Shown here piece by piece: positions 42,454 to 53,910 of a stretch of DNA of 64,000 nt (the stretch's first letter is position 1; the number at the start of each line of letters is the position of its first letter). Where the stretch lies: the NCBI GenBank assembly GCA_001510575.1, contig LNGK01000006.1, positions 186,001 to 250,000 on the forward strand. Reading direction: 5' to 3'. Position numbers and translations under genes: made by a program. The stretch is from Knoxdaviesia capensis (taxonomy: Eukaryota; Ascomycota; Sordariomycetes; Microascales; Gondwanamycetaceae). The notes beneath the pieces were generated by a model that did not search any database, was not told the origin of the DNA, and saw only the letters and a program-made list of their open reading frames with translations.

Positions 42454-44181
42454 TTAGTGAAGCTTCTGCTTGGTGCGCTTCCGCTTTCCACCAACCTCGC
42501 GGTCCTCCTCCAGCTCCAACAGCGCCTCCCGCTTCTTCTCGCTGACCACCTTGAGCGCATCGCGCAGCACGCGCGTCTCCAGGTTGACGCCCTCCTCCAC
42601 CCACTCGGTCATCTGGCGGCCGACGCGCTGCTCGATCGCCAGCACCAGCTCGACGTCGCGCTGGCCGACAAAGGTGACGGCGTCGCCCTTGCGGCCGGCA
42701 CGCGCGGTACGACCGACACGGTGGATGTAGTCGTCCGGGTCGCGCGGCACGTCGTAGTTGACCACCAGGCTGACCTCGGGGATATCCAGACCGCGCGCGG
42801 CGACGTCGGTGGCGACGAGGATGCGGGCGGCGCGCGCGCGGAAGCGGCCCAGGTTGTCGATGCGCTGGCGCTGCGCGAGCCGCGAGTGCAGCGACGTCAC
42901 GCGGTGGTCGAGCAGCCGCAGCATGTGGTGCAGCAGGTCGGCGGTCGACGTCCGGTTGCAGAAGATGATCACGGTGCGCTCGGCGTTCGCGGGCGTCAGC
43001 AGGAACATGTGCAGGTAGTGCTCGCGGTGCGTCACCGGCACCTTCAGGTGCATCTGTGTCAGCGTGGCGGGGATGGCCAGGGAGTGCGTGTCGACCTCGC
43101 ACACAAACACCGGCTGCTTGCCCGGCTTGGTCGGCATGTCCTTGAGCGCGCGCACCTCGGGCGTGACGGTGGCGGTGAACAGCAGCGTCTGGCGCTCGGT
43201 CGGCGGCGGGAGCACCGACAGGCACTCTTCCACGTCGGGCAGCATGCTGCCGGTACCCTGGGCGTGGAGCAGCCGATCGGCCTCGTCGAGCACCACGAAC
43301 CGCACGCGCCGCAGCCCGCAGATGGTGTCTTCGCCTGACGTCCGGATGTGGTCGGCCAGACGGCCCGGCGTGGCGATGACCACGTGCGGCCGGCGCTCGA
43401 GGGCAATTGCCTGCTCGCGCATGTCGGCGCCGCCGGTCACGAGGATGCTGCGCAGCGACTGCGGGGCCGACAGCGCCTTGACCTGCTCGAAGATCTGCAG
43501 CGCCAGCTCGCGGGTCGGCGTCAGAATCACCGCGAAGATTGCCGACGGGTCCTCGGCCCAGCGCTGCAGGATCGGTACGGCAAACGCCACGGTCTTTCCG
43601 GATCCCGTGCGGCTGCCACCGATGCAGTCGCGGCCCTTGAGGATCTCGGGGATACACCCCTTTTGAATGCCGGTCGGCCGCGTGATAGCCATGTTGGCCA
43701 GCGACTGCACCAGCCACGGCCGCACGCTTAACGAGCCAAACGTGGTGTTGGGATCGGTCTGGGCAAGCATGGGATTCGCCACGGGAATATCGGCACCGTC
43801 GATATCTTCGTCGTCTGCTTCTTCCGTGGCGTTTGCGGTTGCAGGAGTGGCTTCAGGCTGGTCGGCCTTCCGCTTGATTCGGGACGGCGCGGCGATTTTG
43901 GCAAAGAGGGCGGTTTTCGGCGCCGGCTCGTCGTCGGAGTCGGAGTCCGCGGGAATAGCCGCAGACTCATCGAGCTCGATGTGCCGGCGTTTCCGGGGCT
44001 CGTCGCTGTCGAGTTCATCGGACGCAGAACCGGAGTCGTCGTCCGAGCCGGAGTCGGATGCTGAGCCGGGTTCCGATTCGGACTCGGAGGCGGGCTCGGG
44101 CTGGATAGCGGCGGCCGTCTTGGGCGGGGGTTGGCGGCCGGCCTTGATGCCGCGTTTGCGGATAGAGGACGGCATTGTCAT
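42454..44181 (-). CDS. DBP8: DEAD-box RNA helicase Dbp8
   Basis: Single exon, 575 aa from ATG 44181 (MTMPSSIRKRG; ATG 44175 is also possible). The frame extends upstream only by TTG. The N-terminal ~130 residues are acidic and Ser/Asp-rich. Helicase core: Q motif RPTGIQKGCIP (168-178), Walker A SRTGSGKT (190-197), PTRELA, GG, TPGR, DEAD, FTAT (motif III with Thr in place of Ser), IIFCN, ATDVAARGLD and HRVGRTARAG, all intact. CIPEILKGRDCIGGSRTGS and LLFTATVTPEVRALK match Dbp8. Role: 18S rRNA maturation in the 90S pre-ribosome, where yeast Dbp8 is stimulated by Esf2. The tail is Lys/Arg-rich (KRKRTKQKLH). Teloboxes flank both ends (42360-42382 and 44328). Confidence 0.93.
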   Translation of the reverse strand: MTMPSSIRKRGIKAGRQPPPKTAAAIQPEPASESESEPGSASDSGSDDDSGSASDELDSDEPRKRRHIELDESAAIPADSDSDDEPAPKTALFAKIAAPSRIKRKADQPEATPATANATEEADDEDIDGADIPVANPMLAQTDPNTTFGSLSVRPWLVQSLANMAITRPTGIQKGCIPEILKGRDCIGGSRTGSGKTVAFAVPILQRWAEDPSAIFAVILTPTRELALQIFEQVKALSAPQSLRSILVTGGADMREQAIALERRPHVVIATPGRLADHIRTSGEDTICGLRRVRFVVLDEADRLLHAQGTGSMLPDVEECLSVLPPPTERQTLLFTATVTPEVRALKDMPTKPGKQPVFVCEVDTHSLAIPATLTQMHLKVPVTHREHYLHMFLLTPANAERTVIIFCNRTSTADLLHHMLRLLDHRVTSLHSRLAQRQRIDNLGRFRARAARILVATDVAARGLDIPEVSLVVNYDVPRDPDDYIHRVGRTARAGRKGDAVTFVGQRDVELVLAIEQRVGRQMTEWVEEGVNLETRVLRDALKVVSEKKREALLELEEDREVGGKRKRTKQKLH

Positions 44182-47100
44182 TTCGGCGAAAAACTGAAGA
44201 GCGAGATATGAGCAAGACAAGACAAGACGTTGACAAGAAAAGAAGAAGGAAAGAGAGGTCAATTGGGCCAAGCACGAAAAAAATATTGTCGATAAGATAC
44301 AGATAGCAGATAAGATTACAGATAATAAACCCTAAGTTTGATTACAGTGTAAATACTCCCCGACACGGACTTTAGCACAGTGAAGTTCAAGTTCTCGACA
44401 TAAATGGGATCTTGGCTCTACCACGTTTCTCTGCCTTTCCATGAAAAACGACACCGTTGTGATTCGGGAAACGATTCTGATACCCCGAAGAACGTTATCA
44501 TATGATGGGACGCCGAAGCTGACTCAGACAAAGCAGCATCAATTTCTTTCAGACAGTTTCGTAGCGGAGGATTCAGGTCCAGCATTCCAAACATCTCTCT
44601 CTGCAGACATTGAAGAGCTTGCTGTACGCAGTTGCATAACATAAGCCTGATTTTTGTCTGATGAAAGAGTTGACAGCGCTCTTGACAAGGATGGAGCCAG
44701 TCAGTCACGGTGCCATTCCAGATTTCGCCCCTGCTGGACGCGTTTGTTAGGGGCGGCGGTTGAAGGCCAAACGCTGGAGTGCAGCAGTAAGCGCTGAACC
44801 AGTGCACAAAGGGGGTGATGCAAGGATGCGGGCTTCGGGGAAGGATTGCAACGTAACGGTCTGTGAACTTTTTGGTTCAGGCGGGATTTGCTGGCCCTGG
44901 CTCATATCCAAGGTCTCACGGAGTGTCTCACGACGTCCTTTGTTGCATGTACTGTACTGTAGTTCTGCGGATTACCTCGACTCGTAAACAAACGAAGCGG
45001 CAGTCGAGACAGCTAGTTGGAGACGAGGATAATTAAGCAACAGCCGGAAAGCCGGAAGCACCGCAAATGAGTTTCTTCAGGCCAGACCAAACGGCCCGGT
45101 ACCAAGGAGCCCAAACTGAGAAGCAAATGCCGCCCACTATATGATGAGTGCAGCGTCGTGGCGATTGGCTGGCTGGCCACAGGCTGATTGATGGTTGAAG
45201 GCTGCACGTACGCATGTGTCGTCGGTTCTAGACTGCCCCTATCGGGCCGCTACAGCCGGGAATCTGTTGTCGGTATGATTTCAACAAGCGCGAAAAGGGG
45301 GACGACCAGCCTTTGCCTTTGATACCTCCGGTTGGAGGAAACCGGAAGATGACGGACCAATGCCCACTGGTGATGTAGGTACGACGTACATATCAAATGT
45401 GGAAGGATCTTTGGCGAACCGGACTCGGTTGTATCTCTGACTGGTGAATGAGGGCTGGACAGAAAGGGAACGAACCCTCGCCTGTTCCGCCTCTTAACAC
45501 GCGGCCGTTCATCGCGGCCTCGTACCTCGAAGGACCGTTTGGTGAGAGCAATCCGACTGGATGATTGATGATTGCTTGGAGGCTGCTTGCTGGGCCTTCG
45601 TAGGGCTTGGGCTCCGCCATATCTGCAGCGATTGGCGCCCAACCCCCGCCCCGTAAGATTTCACCAAGAGGCCAGGCGGGGCTTCTGATTTGCCAGGCAA
45701 AATTAATGTGGTGTGTTCCTGTTCTAAGGATTCAAGTCAGCTCGTGTATCAGAACCGAAACTGTTGGTGCCAGCTTACCTACAAAAGATGGTGTTGTTGA
45801 TGATCAGGAATTTTGGCGCAGGGACAGACAAGCAACAACACCAACACCACGGCCGGTTTTATAAGGCCGGGCGGAACACGGCATTGCATTGAAGAGAAAA
45901 GAAGAGAAGCATAATCAGTGAACCAAACTCGACAATTGCATATCTCTTTTAGACGCATAACGCCCGTCCGCCTTACGGGTACGTATCTTACTCGAGATTG
46001 CACATTCAGGTGGTACATCCTGCCTATTCTGTGACACCTACACCAAGCCAGCACCTGACCCGCCCTCCAGCTCCATGTGGCAGGCGCAGGGAGCACCGCC
46101 TGCCAACAAAGCAAGCTGGATTGCGCCTTCCGTGACTGACGAGTCCAGGGACTTGTGTGCGCTGTGCTCTCTTCCTGCTCTTGCCGTTTGCTGAACCTGC
46201 CGCTGTCGCCGCTGAAACTTGGCAGGAACTGGGCCGGGCCTCGCTTTCCCTTTGTTCTGGCTGCGGTTCTTGCCCTGTGTGTCACCCACTACCTACTCAC
46301 TGGATGCGTGTGCGCCCTCGTTCGTTCCTTCCTTCTGGTCCACCAAGCGTACCATCATCGGTCGCTCTTTCCCCCCTGTAATTTGGGCCTTGGTTCAGGC
46401 GGTCCTCCGCCCAGTTTCTGCTTACCTCACCCAGCTAATCTTGTGTTCCTGTCTCTCGTTTCTCACTCATTTGTGTAGGTAGTTTTGCAGGGTTTTTCTC
46501 TTCTTCTGCCCATGCCATCCCCGCGCTCTTTATTCTTTTTCTCGTCTTTTTTTTTCCTTTCCCCTTGTCACATTCGGAACCCTTCACCATTCCTCTCTTA
46601 TTTCCCCCCCTCCAATCATGCTCCGTCTTTCCTCCCTCACTAGCGTTTGTCCTTTGATCACGCCCAAGTTTTGAGAAAGTCCTATCAAGCTTTCTGGAGT
46701 TTCCCTCTCCAAATCTTTTTACATGCCTTTTTGCCCTCATCTGGTTTTCCCCTGTTGCTAGACAAACCTGTCACTTTTTGCTAGAGTGCCCAGATTCCAA
46801 ATACTTGCTCTTTTATCTTCTCGCTCGCTCTTTCCGTGTCTGGCCCGCCGTTCTTACCCTTTCTGTACTACTTCGTCCACGTCCTTTTTATACTTAACTC
46901 CTCTTCACGATCTTTCCCTCTCTTTCTTGTTCCTTGCAATTTTCAATCTACTCAAGTCTCTGGAACCGTCTGTCCCTCCTCCGATCTACTCTTCCGTTGC
47001 TATCCGATTCTTCTTCGGCTTTGATCTACAACAGCCGTATCTTTCTCCTTTGTGCCGCGTCTTCTCTCGGTCTCCATTTCTCCGCTTTTTCTCAACGTAG

Positions 47101-47425
47101 CTACACAGCGTCTGCTCATCGATCGAGCCGCGTCTCTTTGCTTCGGATCTCCATCTTCGTGCTTCATATTGAAGTGTATTGACCAGGTTGCTAAGATTCC
47201 ATATCTTGGGGGGACAAGTCACGTTGAAATCAGCTTTCACTTGCTCGTTCTACCGTATAGCCTCGAATTCGGACGGCTTTGTCTTTTCTACCAGTTGGGG
47301 CGTGAACAGGCTGGTGTTCTAGCACTGATTCTGTTCTTCGATATCCCCTCTCGGGTTTATATATATCTTTTTCGATTGCCTCCCCTCCCACTTGACTCGT
47401 CTTCCGTCTCCCGGAATCCATCGTC
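44182..47425. promoter_or_regulatory. Divergent intergenic: DBP8 / MKK, pyrimidine-rich MKK leader
   Basis: 3.24 kb. AAACCCTAAG (about 44328) lies ~150 nt upstream of DBP8. From about 46.15 to 47.42 kb the plus strand is strikingly C/T-rich, a typical promoter and 5' leader of highly regulated fungal genes; TATA-like TTATATATATC lies at about 47357-47367, only ~60 nt before the MKK start. A 168-codon minus-strand open stretch at 45779-46285 shows no domain and is treated as chance. Confidence 0.5.
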
Positions 47426-49206
47426 ATGGCGGAACCCTCAGCGCCTATGGATGCCCCTCAACAGGTGAGACATTCTGTGAAGAGGGAGAATCTCCCGTGT
47501 CTATCCATCATGCTTGCTTTTTATATGGCTGTGTATTAATCGTTGTGTCTTTCTGTCACACCCCTTTCTGTAGATCCTTTCCAGCGGACTTCCTCACAGT
47601 CCGATGCCCGTCCCTAACCTCTCCGCCCCCGCCCCGATGCTGCGTCCAGCCCTCGGAGGCCCGCGATCAAATGCCGCCGCCAGAACCCCCCGGCTCGGCC
47701 TCTCGATTCCCGCCTCTCCCAACGCGAAGCCCGTGAACCAGCCTGCCCCGAGACCGGCTCTCCCCACCTTGAACATCAACATCTCTACTCCCCAGGGCAG
47801 CAAGGTGGCTCCCTATGACCCGTCTGTGCCGAGACTTGGCAGCATCCAACCCGGACAATCCGCTGGCGCCGGCAGCGAAAGCAGCGCAGCACACTCTCGG
47901 TCCGGCAGCTTTGGTCCTCTCGATGGCCGCGCGAGCAACCCCACCTCAGCTGCCTCCCAGTTCTCCGCCCTGTCTTTTGCTTCCCAGTATGGCATCGGCG
48001 TGGGTGGCACCAGGGGTACCCCTGACCCTGTCTCGGCCGTGGGCTCGATATACTCCGAACGCAGCGAGGGTGGCGTCGGTGTCGACAGAGATGGAGGCAT
48101 GCCCGCCGGTCTCATGGGGTTCAGCGAGCTGGCAATTGAGCGTGCCCGAGCCCAGGATGTGGAAGAACTCGACGACGAGGGCTGGCGGATTGCCAGTCTC
48201 GACAAGCGCATTGTCGAGATTGGAAGCCTTGGTGAGGGTGCAGGAGGTGCCGTCACCAAGTGCAAGCTGACTGGCGCATCCACCATTTTTGCTCTAAAAG
48301 TTATTACCACGAACCCCGACCCTGACGTCAAGAAGCAGATCATCCGTGAGTTGGGCTTCAACAAGAGCTGTGCCTCCGACCACATCTGCCGCTACTACGG
48401 AGCCTTTGTCGATCCCGCCACCGCCACCATCTCCATAGCAATGGAGTTCTGCGAGGGTGGCTCATTGGACAGTATCTACCGAGAGGTCAAGCGTCTGGGA
48501 GGCCGTACGGGCGAGAAGGTTCTCGGGAAGATGGCCGAGGGAGTGCTTGGCGGCCTAACATATCTCCACAGCCGCCGCATCATTCACCGTGACATCAAGC
48601 CGTCCAACATTCTGCTTACGCGCAAGGGTGAGGTGAAGCTATGCGACTTTGGCGTGTCCGGCGACTTCGGAACCAAGGGAGAGGCCGATACCTTCATCGG
48701 TACCAGCTATTACATGGCCCCCGAGCGTATCACCGGCCAATCCTACACCATTACCTCGGACGTGTGGTCGACGGGAGTCACGCTTCTCGAGGTTGCCCAG
48801 CATCGCTTCCCGTTCCCCGCCGACGGCACCGAAATGCAGCCCCGTGCCGGTCTGATCGATCTTCTCACCTATATTGTGCGGCAACCGATCCCCAAGTTGA
48901 AGGATGAGCCTGACGCCAACATCGTCTGGAGTGAGAACTTCAAGTACTTTATCGAGTGCTGGTAAGCTGGAGCCCGCTTGTCCCCTTTGCTACTCAATCT
49001 TTGGTAACTTTGCTCTAACATACTGTTTCAACCACGCTTGCAGCCTCGAAAAGGATCCGGCCCGCCGTGCTACTCCGTGGAGAATGATGGAGCACCCTTG
49101 GATTGTTGAGATGCAGTCCAAGCGTGTGAACATGGAGAAGTACCTGGCCCAGGTCTGGGGCTGGGATACTTCAGGCAAAGCCGAGACTGCTGGCCTCACT
49201 TCCTAG
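47426..49206 (+). CDS. MKK1: MAPKK of cell-wall-integrity pathway (Mkk1/Mkk2/MkkA)
   Basis: Exons 47426-47464, 47574-48961 and 49044-49206 (donors GTGAGA and GTAAGC) give 529 aa. The N-terminal ~220 residues are Pro/Ser/Ala-rich, probably regulatory and docking, with FSELAIERARAQDVEELDDE just before the kinase domain. Kinase motifs: GEGAGGAVTKC near 232, ALKVITT lysine, AMEFCEGGSLD, HRD at 351-353 in HRDIKPSNILL, DFGVSG, then an activation segment ending GTSYYMAPERITGQSY, and RFPFPADGTEMQPRAGLID. These are diagnostic of fungal Mkk1/2. Role: phosphorylates the Slt2/MpkA MAPK downstream of Bck1 in cell-wall stress signalling. The 13-aa first exon is a common feature of fungal MKKs. Catalytic residues are intact. 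Confidence 0.94.
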
Positions 49207-50036
49207 ATAAATCATTGCTTGCCTTGAAATCCTTCTTTTTCTTCACCACGAAAGTGCTCTAAAACCGTTATGCTCCAGAGCATTTCTCTCAGCCTTCTAT
49301 TACGGGTGCTGGCGCTCAGTCACCACTTAACTTCAGCGAACATCTTCTTTTTACAGCAGTCATATTTCCTTTCGGCCATGGTTTTTTTCTTTCCTTTTTT
49401 TTCCCCCCTTTTACATTCCTTTTTTACATCCATCTATCTCTATTTATCACTTTTCTTTTTCTTTTTGGATTTGCGATTACGCTGGGTTTTCTTTTGTTGG
49501 GCGGGCTTGGCAGATATGATATGAATTTGGGAGTACAGATGATCTTGTGAATATTGGAGAGTCCCTCATTTACCCGACCGCGTTTATACCACAGCGATCG
49601 ACAGCCAGCACGGTGATGCCGGAGTGTCCCGGACTGTTCCGGCTCATAGCTTGGGGTGAGGACGGGGTTTAAAGAACTGGTCTTGGCCTGATAGATCATT
49701 CTCTTTTCTTCTTTGTCCCTTTGTATTCTGTTCCTCTCGCTGCAGTTGGCTGTCGTGCCGGATTAAGGTTTAACCCGAACGAGGGAGAAGTGAGACCATA
49801 CCCCCCCTTGCTGGATGAAGGGGAGAAAATAACAATCCAGAGTGTTTTATATATGCGTTGCTTCCCCATGTTGTTGTGTGCAGTTGTGCGCAGTTGTGTG
49901 CGAGAGGGGCTGCCCTGGATGGATGATCAAACCATGCTTGACTTGGAAAAGCGTGGGCGTGTCTATGTATGTATGAACAGGTTCATGTTGTGTGATAACG
50001 CCCATAGAGGCTGGGACAGGGTTCTGGCATTACTGA
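49207..50036. other. Convergent 3' intergenic
   Basis: 830 nt between the stops of MKK (+) and PUS7 (-). T-rich from 49371 to 49480 (TTTTTTC runs), consistent with the MKK 3' end. No coding sequence seen. Confidence 0.45.
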
Positions 50037-52439
50037 CTATTGTGTAGGTGCCCCCATGAGCTCACGTAGTGCCACGGTTGCATAGGCACTTTTCGCAAGC
50101 TGGAACTGTACAAGCACCGCCAGCTTCTCCGCCGCAGCCGGCGTGGGAGCAGGAGTGGCCTCTGCGGAAGTGTCGGCTGGAGCTGACGGCTCGGTTGCAG
50201 AAGGCTCAGGAGGAGGTTTGGAATCCTCAGTATCATCAGTCTTCGCCTTTTTGCCGTCAGCGCTGCCATCAGCGCCCTCGGCTTCATCAACACCGGCCTC
50301 ACGCGGCCGCTTGCGCGAGCGATCGACAACCGCCCCGTTGCCAGCTGTCGGAGGCTTTCCACCCCCCTGAGCGGCTTGGAGGCGGTCGAGGTCTGACGGG
50401 TGCAGCTGGACCTCGTTGTTGGGGCAGACGTGCACGGAGATGGCTGGCGGGGCGAGGAAGCGCGCCAGGAGGCGGCGGTACCGGCCGGTGAGGCTGAACT
50501 CGCGTTGCGGGCGGGCCATGGCGTCCGGGTTGAGACTGCCGTTCTCGGGGGCGCCCATGAACGTGCGGTAGAAGTCGCCGATGGCGTTGGCCGGGAGAGT
50601 GGTGGCGTGGCCGGGCGTCGGGAGCACGATATCGAAGATGGTGAAGGCGCCGCTGGCGGCCTCGGCGGCGGTGAGCGGCCGGGCATACAACGCCTCATCG
50701 GAGTCGTCATCGGCATCGTCGCCCGCCGGCTGGGGCTCGTCGGCGTCGGCGTCGGCGTCGTCGGCGGCGCGATTGCTGGCGGACTCAGACACCAGGTCGC
50801 CCTCCACTACGGTGGCGCCGTACATCGCCCAGCGGCGGCTGGCGGCGTGGTTCCACACGTAGGACTGGTAGGCATGCAGGTACATGGTGCGTAGGCCGCG
50901 GGTGATGCGCATGAGGGCTCCCGTGGGGTCGGTGGGGAACTTGGTCAGGTGCTGGATGACGGCGGCCTCGGCGCTGAAGCGGCGGGGCAACATGCTCAGG
51001 GCTTCCTCGCCGGACCCGCCGTCGAGGAACAGCTTGCACGCGCGGGCGCGGAGGAGCGAGTCGCGCGACGATCGGTCCGAGGGGGCCGTCTTGTCCTCGG
51101 CGTCGTCCGCGGCGGCGACCGCAGCCTCGTCGTAGCCGAGAATGGCGTTGACGGCGCCGAGCATGTCGCCGCCCAGAATCAGCTTGCCGACCTCGTGGGT
51201 GCCGACGGCAAACGTGCCGAAGCGCTGCTGGCCGAAGTAGTTGATCCAGCCGTGGGCGTGCATGTGGTCCAGCGCGGCGCTGACGCCGGCCTGCATCTCG
51301 CCGAGGCGGTCCTGCGCAGATCGGCCGCCGTCGCCACCGCCCGACACACGGCAGTCTTTCAGGGCGATGGTGAACTCGTTGCCGAGCAGCTGGCCGAGGT
51401 GCAGCGGCTCGGGCGCGTAGGCGAAGTCGCCGAGCGAGATGTCGTACAGGTTCTTGTTGAGGCGGGCCAGCTCGGCGGGGTTGCGGCGGCGCACCGAGCA
51501 GCGCTGCACGGTGATGGCGCGGCGGTCCTTGGTGCCGGCGTAGCCGATGGCGTGCGGCCGTGTGTTGAGCATGCGGGCCACTTGGCCCACGGCCTCCATG
51601 GTGTCGCGGTTGGCCTTGTACAGGTTGAAGTGCAGGAAGTCGCCGGTGCCGGGGCAGTCGGGCGCGCCGGGCCGCGGGTTGGAGCGGTCGTTGCCGCCGT
51701 TGCCCCGGCTGCGCTGGTTGCCCCGGCCCGCGCGCTTGCTAGCGAGGGCGGCCACGATGCAGCCGGAGGCGTCCGTGGTGGTTTCGAACTTGGACGAGAA
51801 GATCCGGCGGACCTCCTGTGAAGTGGTGGGGAGTTGTGTCAGTATATAGGCCCAGAGGAAACCTGGAGGGTGGATGGACGCACCTGGTGAATCTTGCTCC
51901 GCTTGTCCTTGTCATCAATCTCCCCCATCTTCACCGTCTCGCCCTTCCCCCGCGGCGGCGCAGGCTGTGAGGCAGCAGCAACGTACATGTCGACGAGCTT
52001 CTGGGCGACCTCTGCGCCGACGAGGCCGTCCAAGACGGCGCGGTCTTCATCGCTCACTGTTGGGACAACAGGGGCAGCCGGCTCTTCGGCGGGCTTCTCA
52101 GCTTCGGCGGGCTTGGATTCCGTCTGTTCGCCGTCGGCCACCGGTTGCGATTTGGCGGCGACCTCGGGCTTGACCTCGGGCTTAGCTAGCCGGATGTTGG
52201 TCAGGTGCAGGACTGTGCCGTCTTTCTGGATCTCGTTGACCAGGAAATCGGAGTACCTATGCCACGGACAGTTAGTGAGCCGGCCTGCGCTGAATTGGCG
52301 GATCAACGACGTCATGTTACCTGTGTCGCAAGATTCCACTCCAGCTGAATGTGGACGGGGACACACGCTCGGTGATTCCTATCGCTGCATCCTGCTCGGC
52401 GGATTGTCCTTGTGTGCGGTCCGGGCGCGGGTGAACCAT
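50037..52439 (-). CDS. PUS7: Pseudouridine synthase Pus7 (TruD family)
   Basis: Three minus-strand exons: 52321-52439, 51884-52256 and 50037-51815, giving 756 aa. Exon 1 carries AAIGITERVSPSTFSWSGIL and joins in frame to RYSDFLVNEI, the conserved TruD/Pus7 entry motif. Exon 3 has RPHAIGYAGTKDRRAITVQ with the catalytic-region KDR, and INYFGQQRFG, the second TruD signature. Fungus-specific Ala/Asp/Glu-rich insertions lie in the middle and near the C-terminus, including a (DAD)n stretch from a GTC-type trinucleotide repeat at about 50745-50762. Role: pseudouridylation of U2 snRNA, tRNAs and other RNAs in yeast. It is head-to-head with PIN4 across a 362-nt promoter with two teloboxes. Confidence 0.93.
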
Positions 52440-52801
52440 GACTGTTCGCGATAGGTATCTCCGGCAATGGGAGATTTTTCACAGTCGGGAGGAGTTGTGG
52501 TGTGGTGTTTGGAGGTTGGATTGATGTTGGCATTGGGGTGAAGTGAGGTTGGAAGAAGAAAAAATATACAGTGGAAAACTTTAAACCCCAACCCTAAACG
52601 AAGAGTAACCCCCAACCCTAAGTGCCCCTCACATTGAAATTTCTCCCATAAGTTGCGGAGTGGTTCCGGGTCTTGCGTCCATCAACGGGTGGCGCGTGTC
52701 TCAGGATATTTCTGTCTTCCACCGGACCGGCTGCTTGATTTCCTCTGTGACTCCTGACACTGTTCAACAACGAACTGTTCTACTCCTCTGGCATTGCAGC
52801 T
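52440..52801. promoter_or_regulatory. Bidirectional PUS7/PIN4 promoter with two teloboxes
   Basis: 362 nt separate the two start codons. CCAACCCTAAACG (about 52588) and CCAACCCTAAG (about 52613) sit side by side near the middle. Both genes act in RNA or ribosome biogenesis, so a shared telobox-binding factor is plausible. Confidence 0.6.
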
Positions 52802-53447
52802 ATGACGAAAGGCAAAGGCGGTGGCTCGGCAAAGCCGGCGGCCACGGGCAAGGGCGGCAAGACGGAGGTGAAGGGCGCACAGTCGATCAATGTCCGGCAT
52901 ATTCTTGTGAGTCAACGGCGAACTTCTCCACGGGAAGGGAACCGTCTCCCCTCCATGATACCATCGATCCATATACAGTGTGTCTCTAACGCAACTGGAT
53001 CTGTGATACTCTTCGTCTAGTGCGAGAAACACAGCAAGAAGGAAGAAGCCCTCACCAAGCTGCGGGAGGGCGTCAAGTTCGACGAGGTCGCGCGGTTGTT
53101 TTCCGAGGACAAGGCGAGACAGGGTAAGAGATGCTGTGTCACCGTGCATCCCCCAGAATCCTGCAATGGCTGCGCATTATATGGACTGACACTGCGGTCC
53201 TCAATGTTCATCCAGGCGGACTCCTGGGCTGGAAGACCCGGGGAAGTCTGGATACTGCGTTCGAGGAGATTGCGTATGCGCTGGAAGATAGCACAACCGC
53301 AAATCCGAAGTACGGCGAGGTTAAGACGAGTTTTGGGTATCACATCATAATGGTACGTATGGTCATTACACCAAGTTTACTGAGAGGGCAACGTGTGCTG
53401 ATATGGACGTAAACATCATCGGCCTATAGGTTGAAGGACGCAAGTAG
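52802..53447 (+). CDS. PIN4: Parvulin-type peptidyl-prolyl isomerase Pin4/Par14
   Basis: Four exons: 52802-52906, 53021-53123, 53216-53352 and 53430-53447 (only 18 nt), giving 120 aa. The Lys/Gly-rich N-terminus (GKGGGSAKPAATGKGG) is the basic nucleic-acid-binding extension typical of Par14-type parvulins; there is no WW domain, so it is not the Pin1/Ess1 type. Core motifs are VRHILCEKHSK, FDEVARLFSEDKAR, GGLLGWKTRG and VKTSFGYHIIMVEGRK. Family role: prolyl cis-trans isomerase linked to pre-rRNA processing. Length matches the family (about 120-131). The last exon encodes only VEGRK and a stop. Confidence 0.94.
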
Positions 53448-53910
53448 AGCCCTATATAATGGGAAGACGAACGAACAGCATACGAGAGACGAAGAGAGTT
53501 ATGATTCCAGAGTCGTGTCCTTTTGAATTCATCGTGGCTTTAAAGCGAAGAGAAGAAAAAAAAGCGCCCCCTGATATTTCCATATCCGGGAGCACCTTGT
53601 CCTTCCAAGTTTTCATTTTCTTAATGCAATAAAAAAAGAATGAAGGCGTTGCACGCCAAACCTGGGCAAACGGTCATGATCATTTCCCCTTTTTCCTTTT
53701 TTTCCTCTATAACCATTTGAAAATAACGTTCATGAGTTGACGCCGATGGACCGTAAAAAAGAAAAAAAACATGTTCTGAAAAGAATTTCCCATTTTTCTT
53801 TTACCTAAACAACCGTAACATGAAAAAGAGATTATGCATGCGCTACCTGATATGTCTCAAGCCTGAGGTTATGCGGTGGCGAACACTATCTCGCTCCTTG
53901 TTGCCAGCGT
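53448..53910. other. Convergent 3' intergenic
   Basis: 463 nt between the stops of PIN4 (+) and RPS12 (-). It contains several A and T runs (near 53557, 53640, 53697-53704, 53756-53768). No coding sequence. Confidence 0.5.

Noticed and set aside
42377..43717. 446-codon minus-strand frame
   Set aside because: Overlaps DBP8 in another frame. Ala/Arg/Pro-rich shadow; the helicase motifs are in the neighbouring frame.
45779..46285. 168-codon minus-strand frame upstream of MKK
   Set aside because: No domain; overlaps the pyrimidine-rich promoter and other equally long frames.
50949..51821. 290-codon open frame on the plus strand
   Set aside because: Antisense to PUS7, whose TruD motifs fix the true frame.
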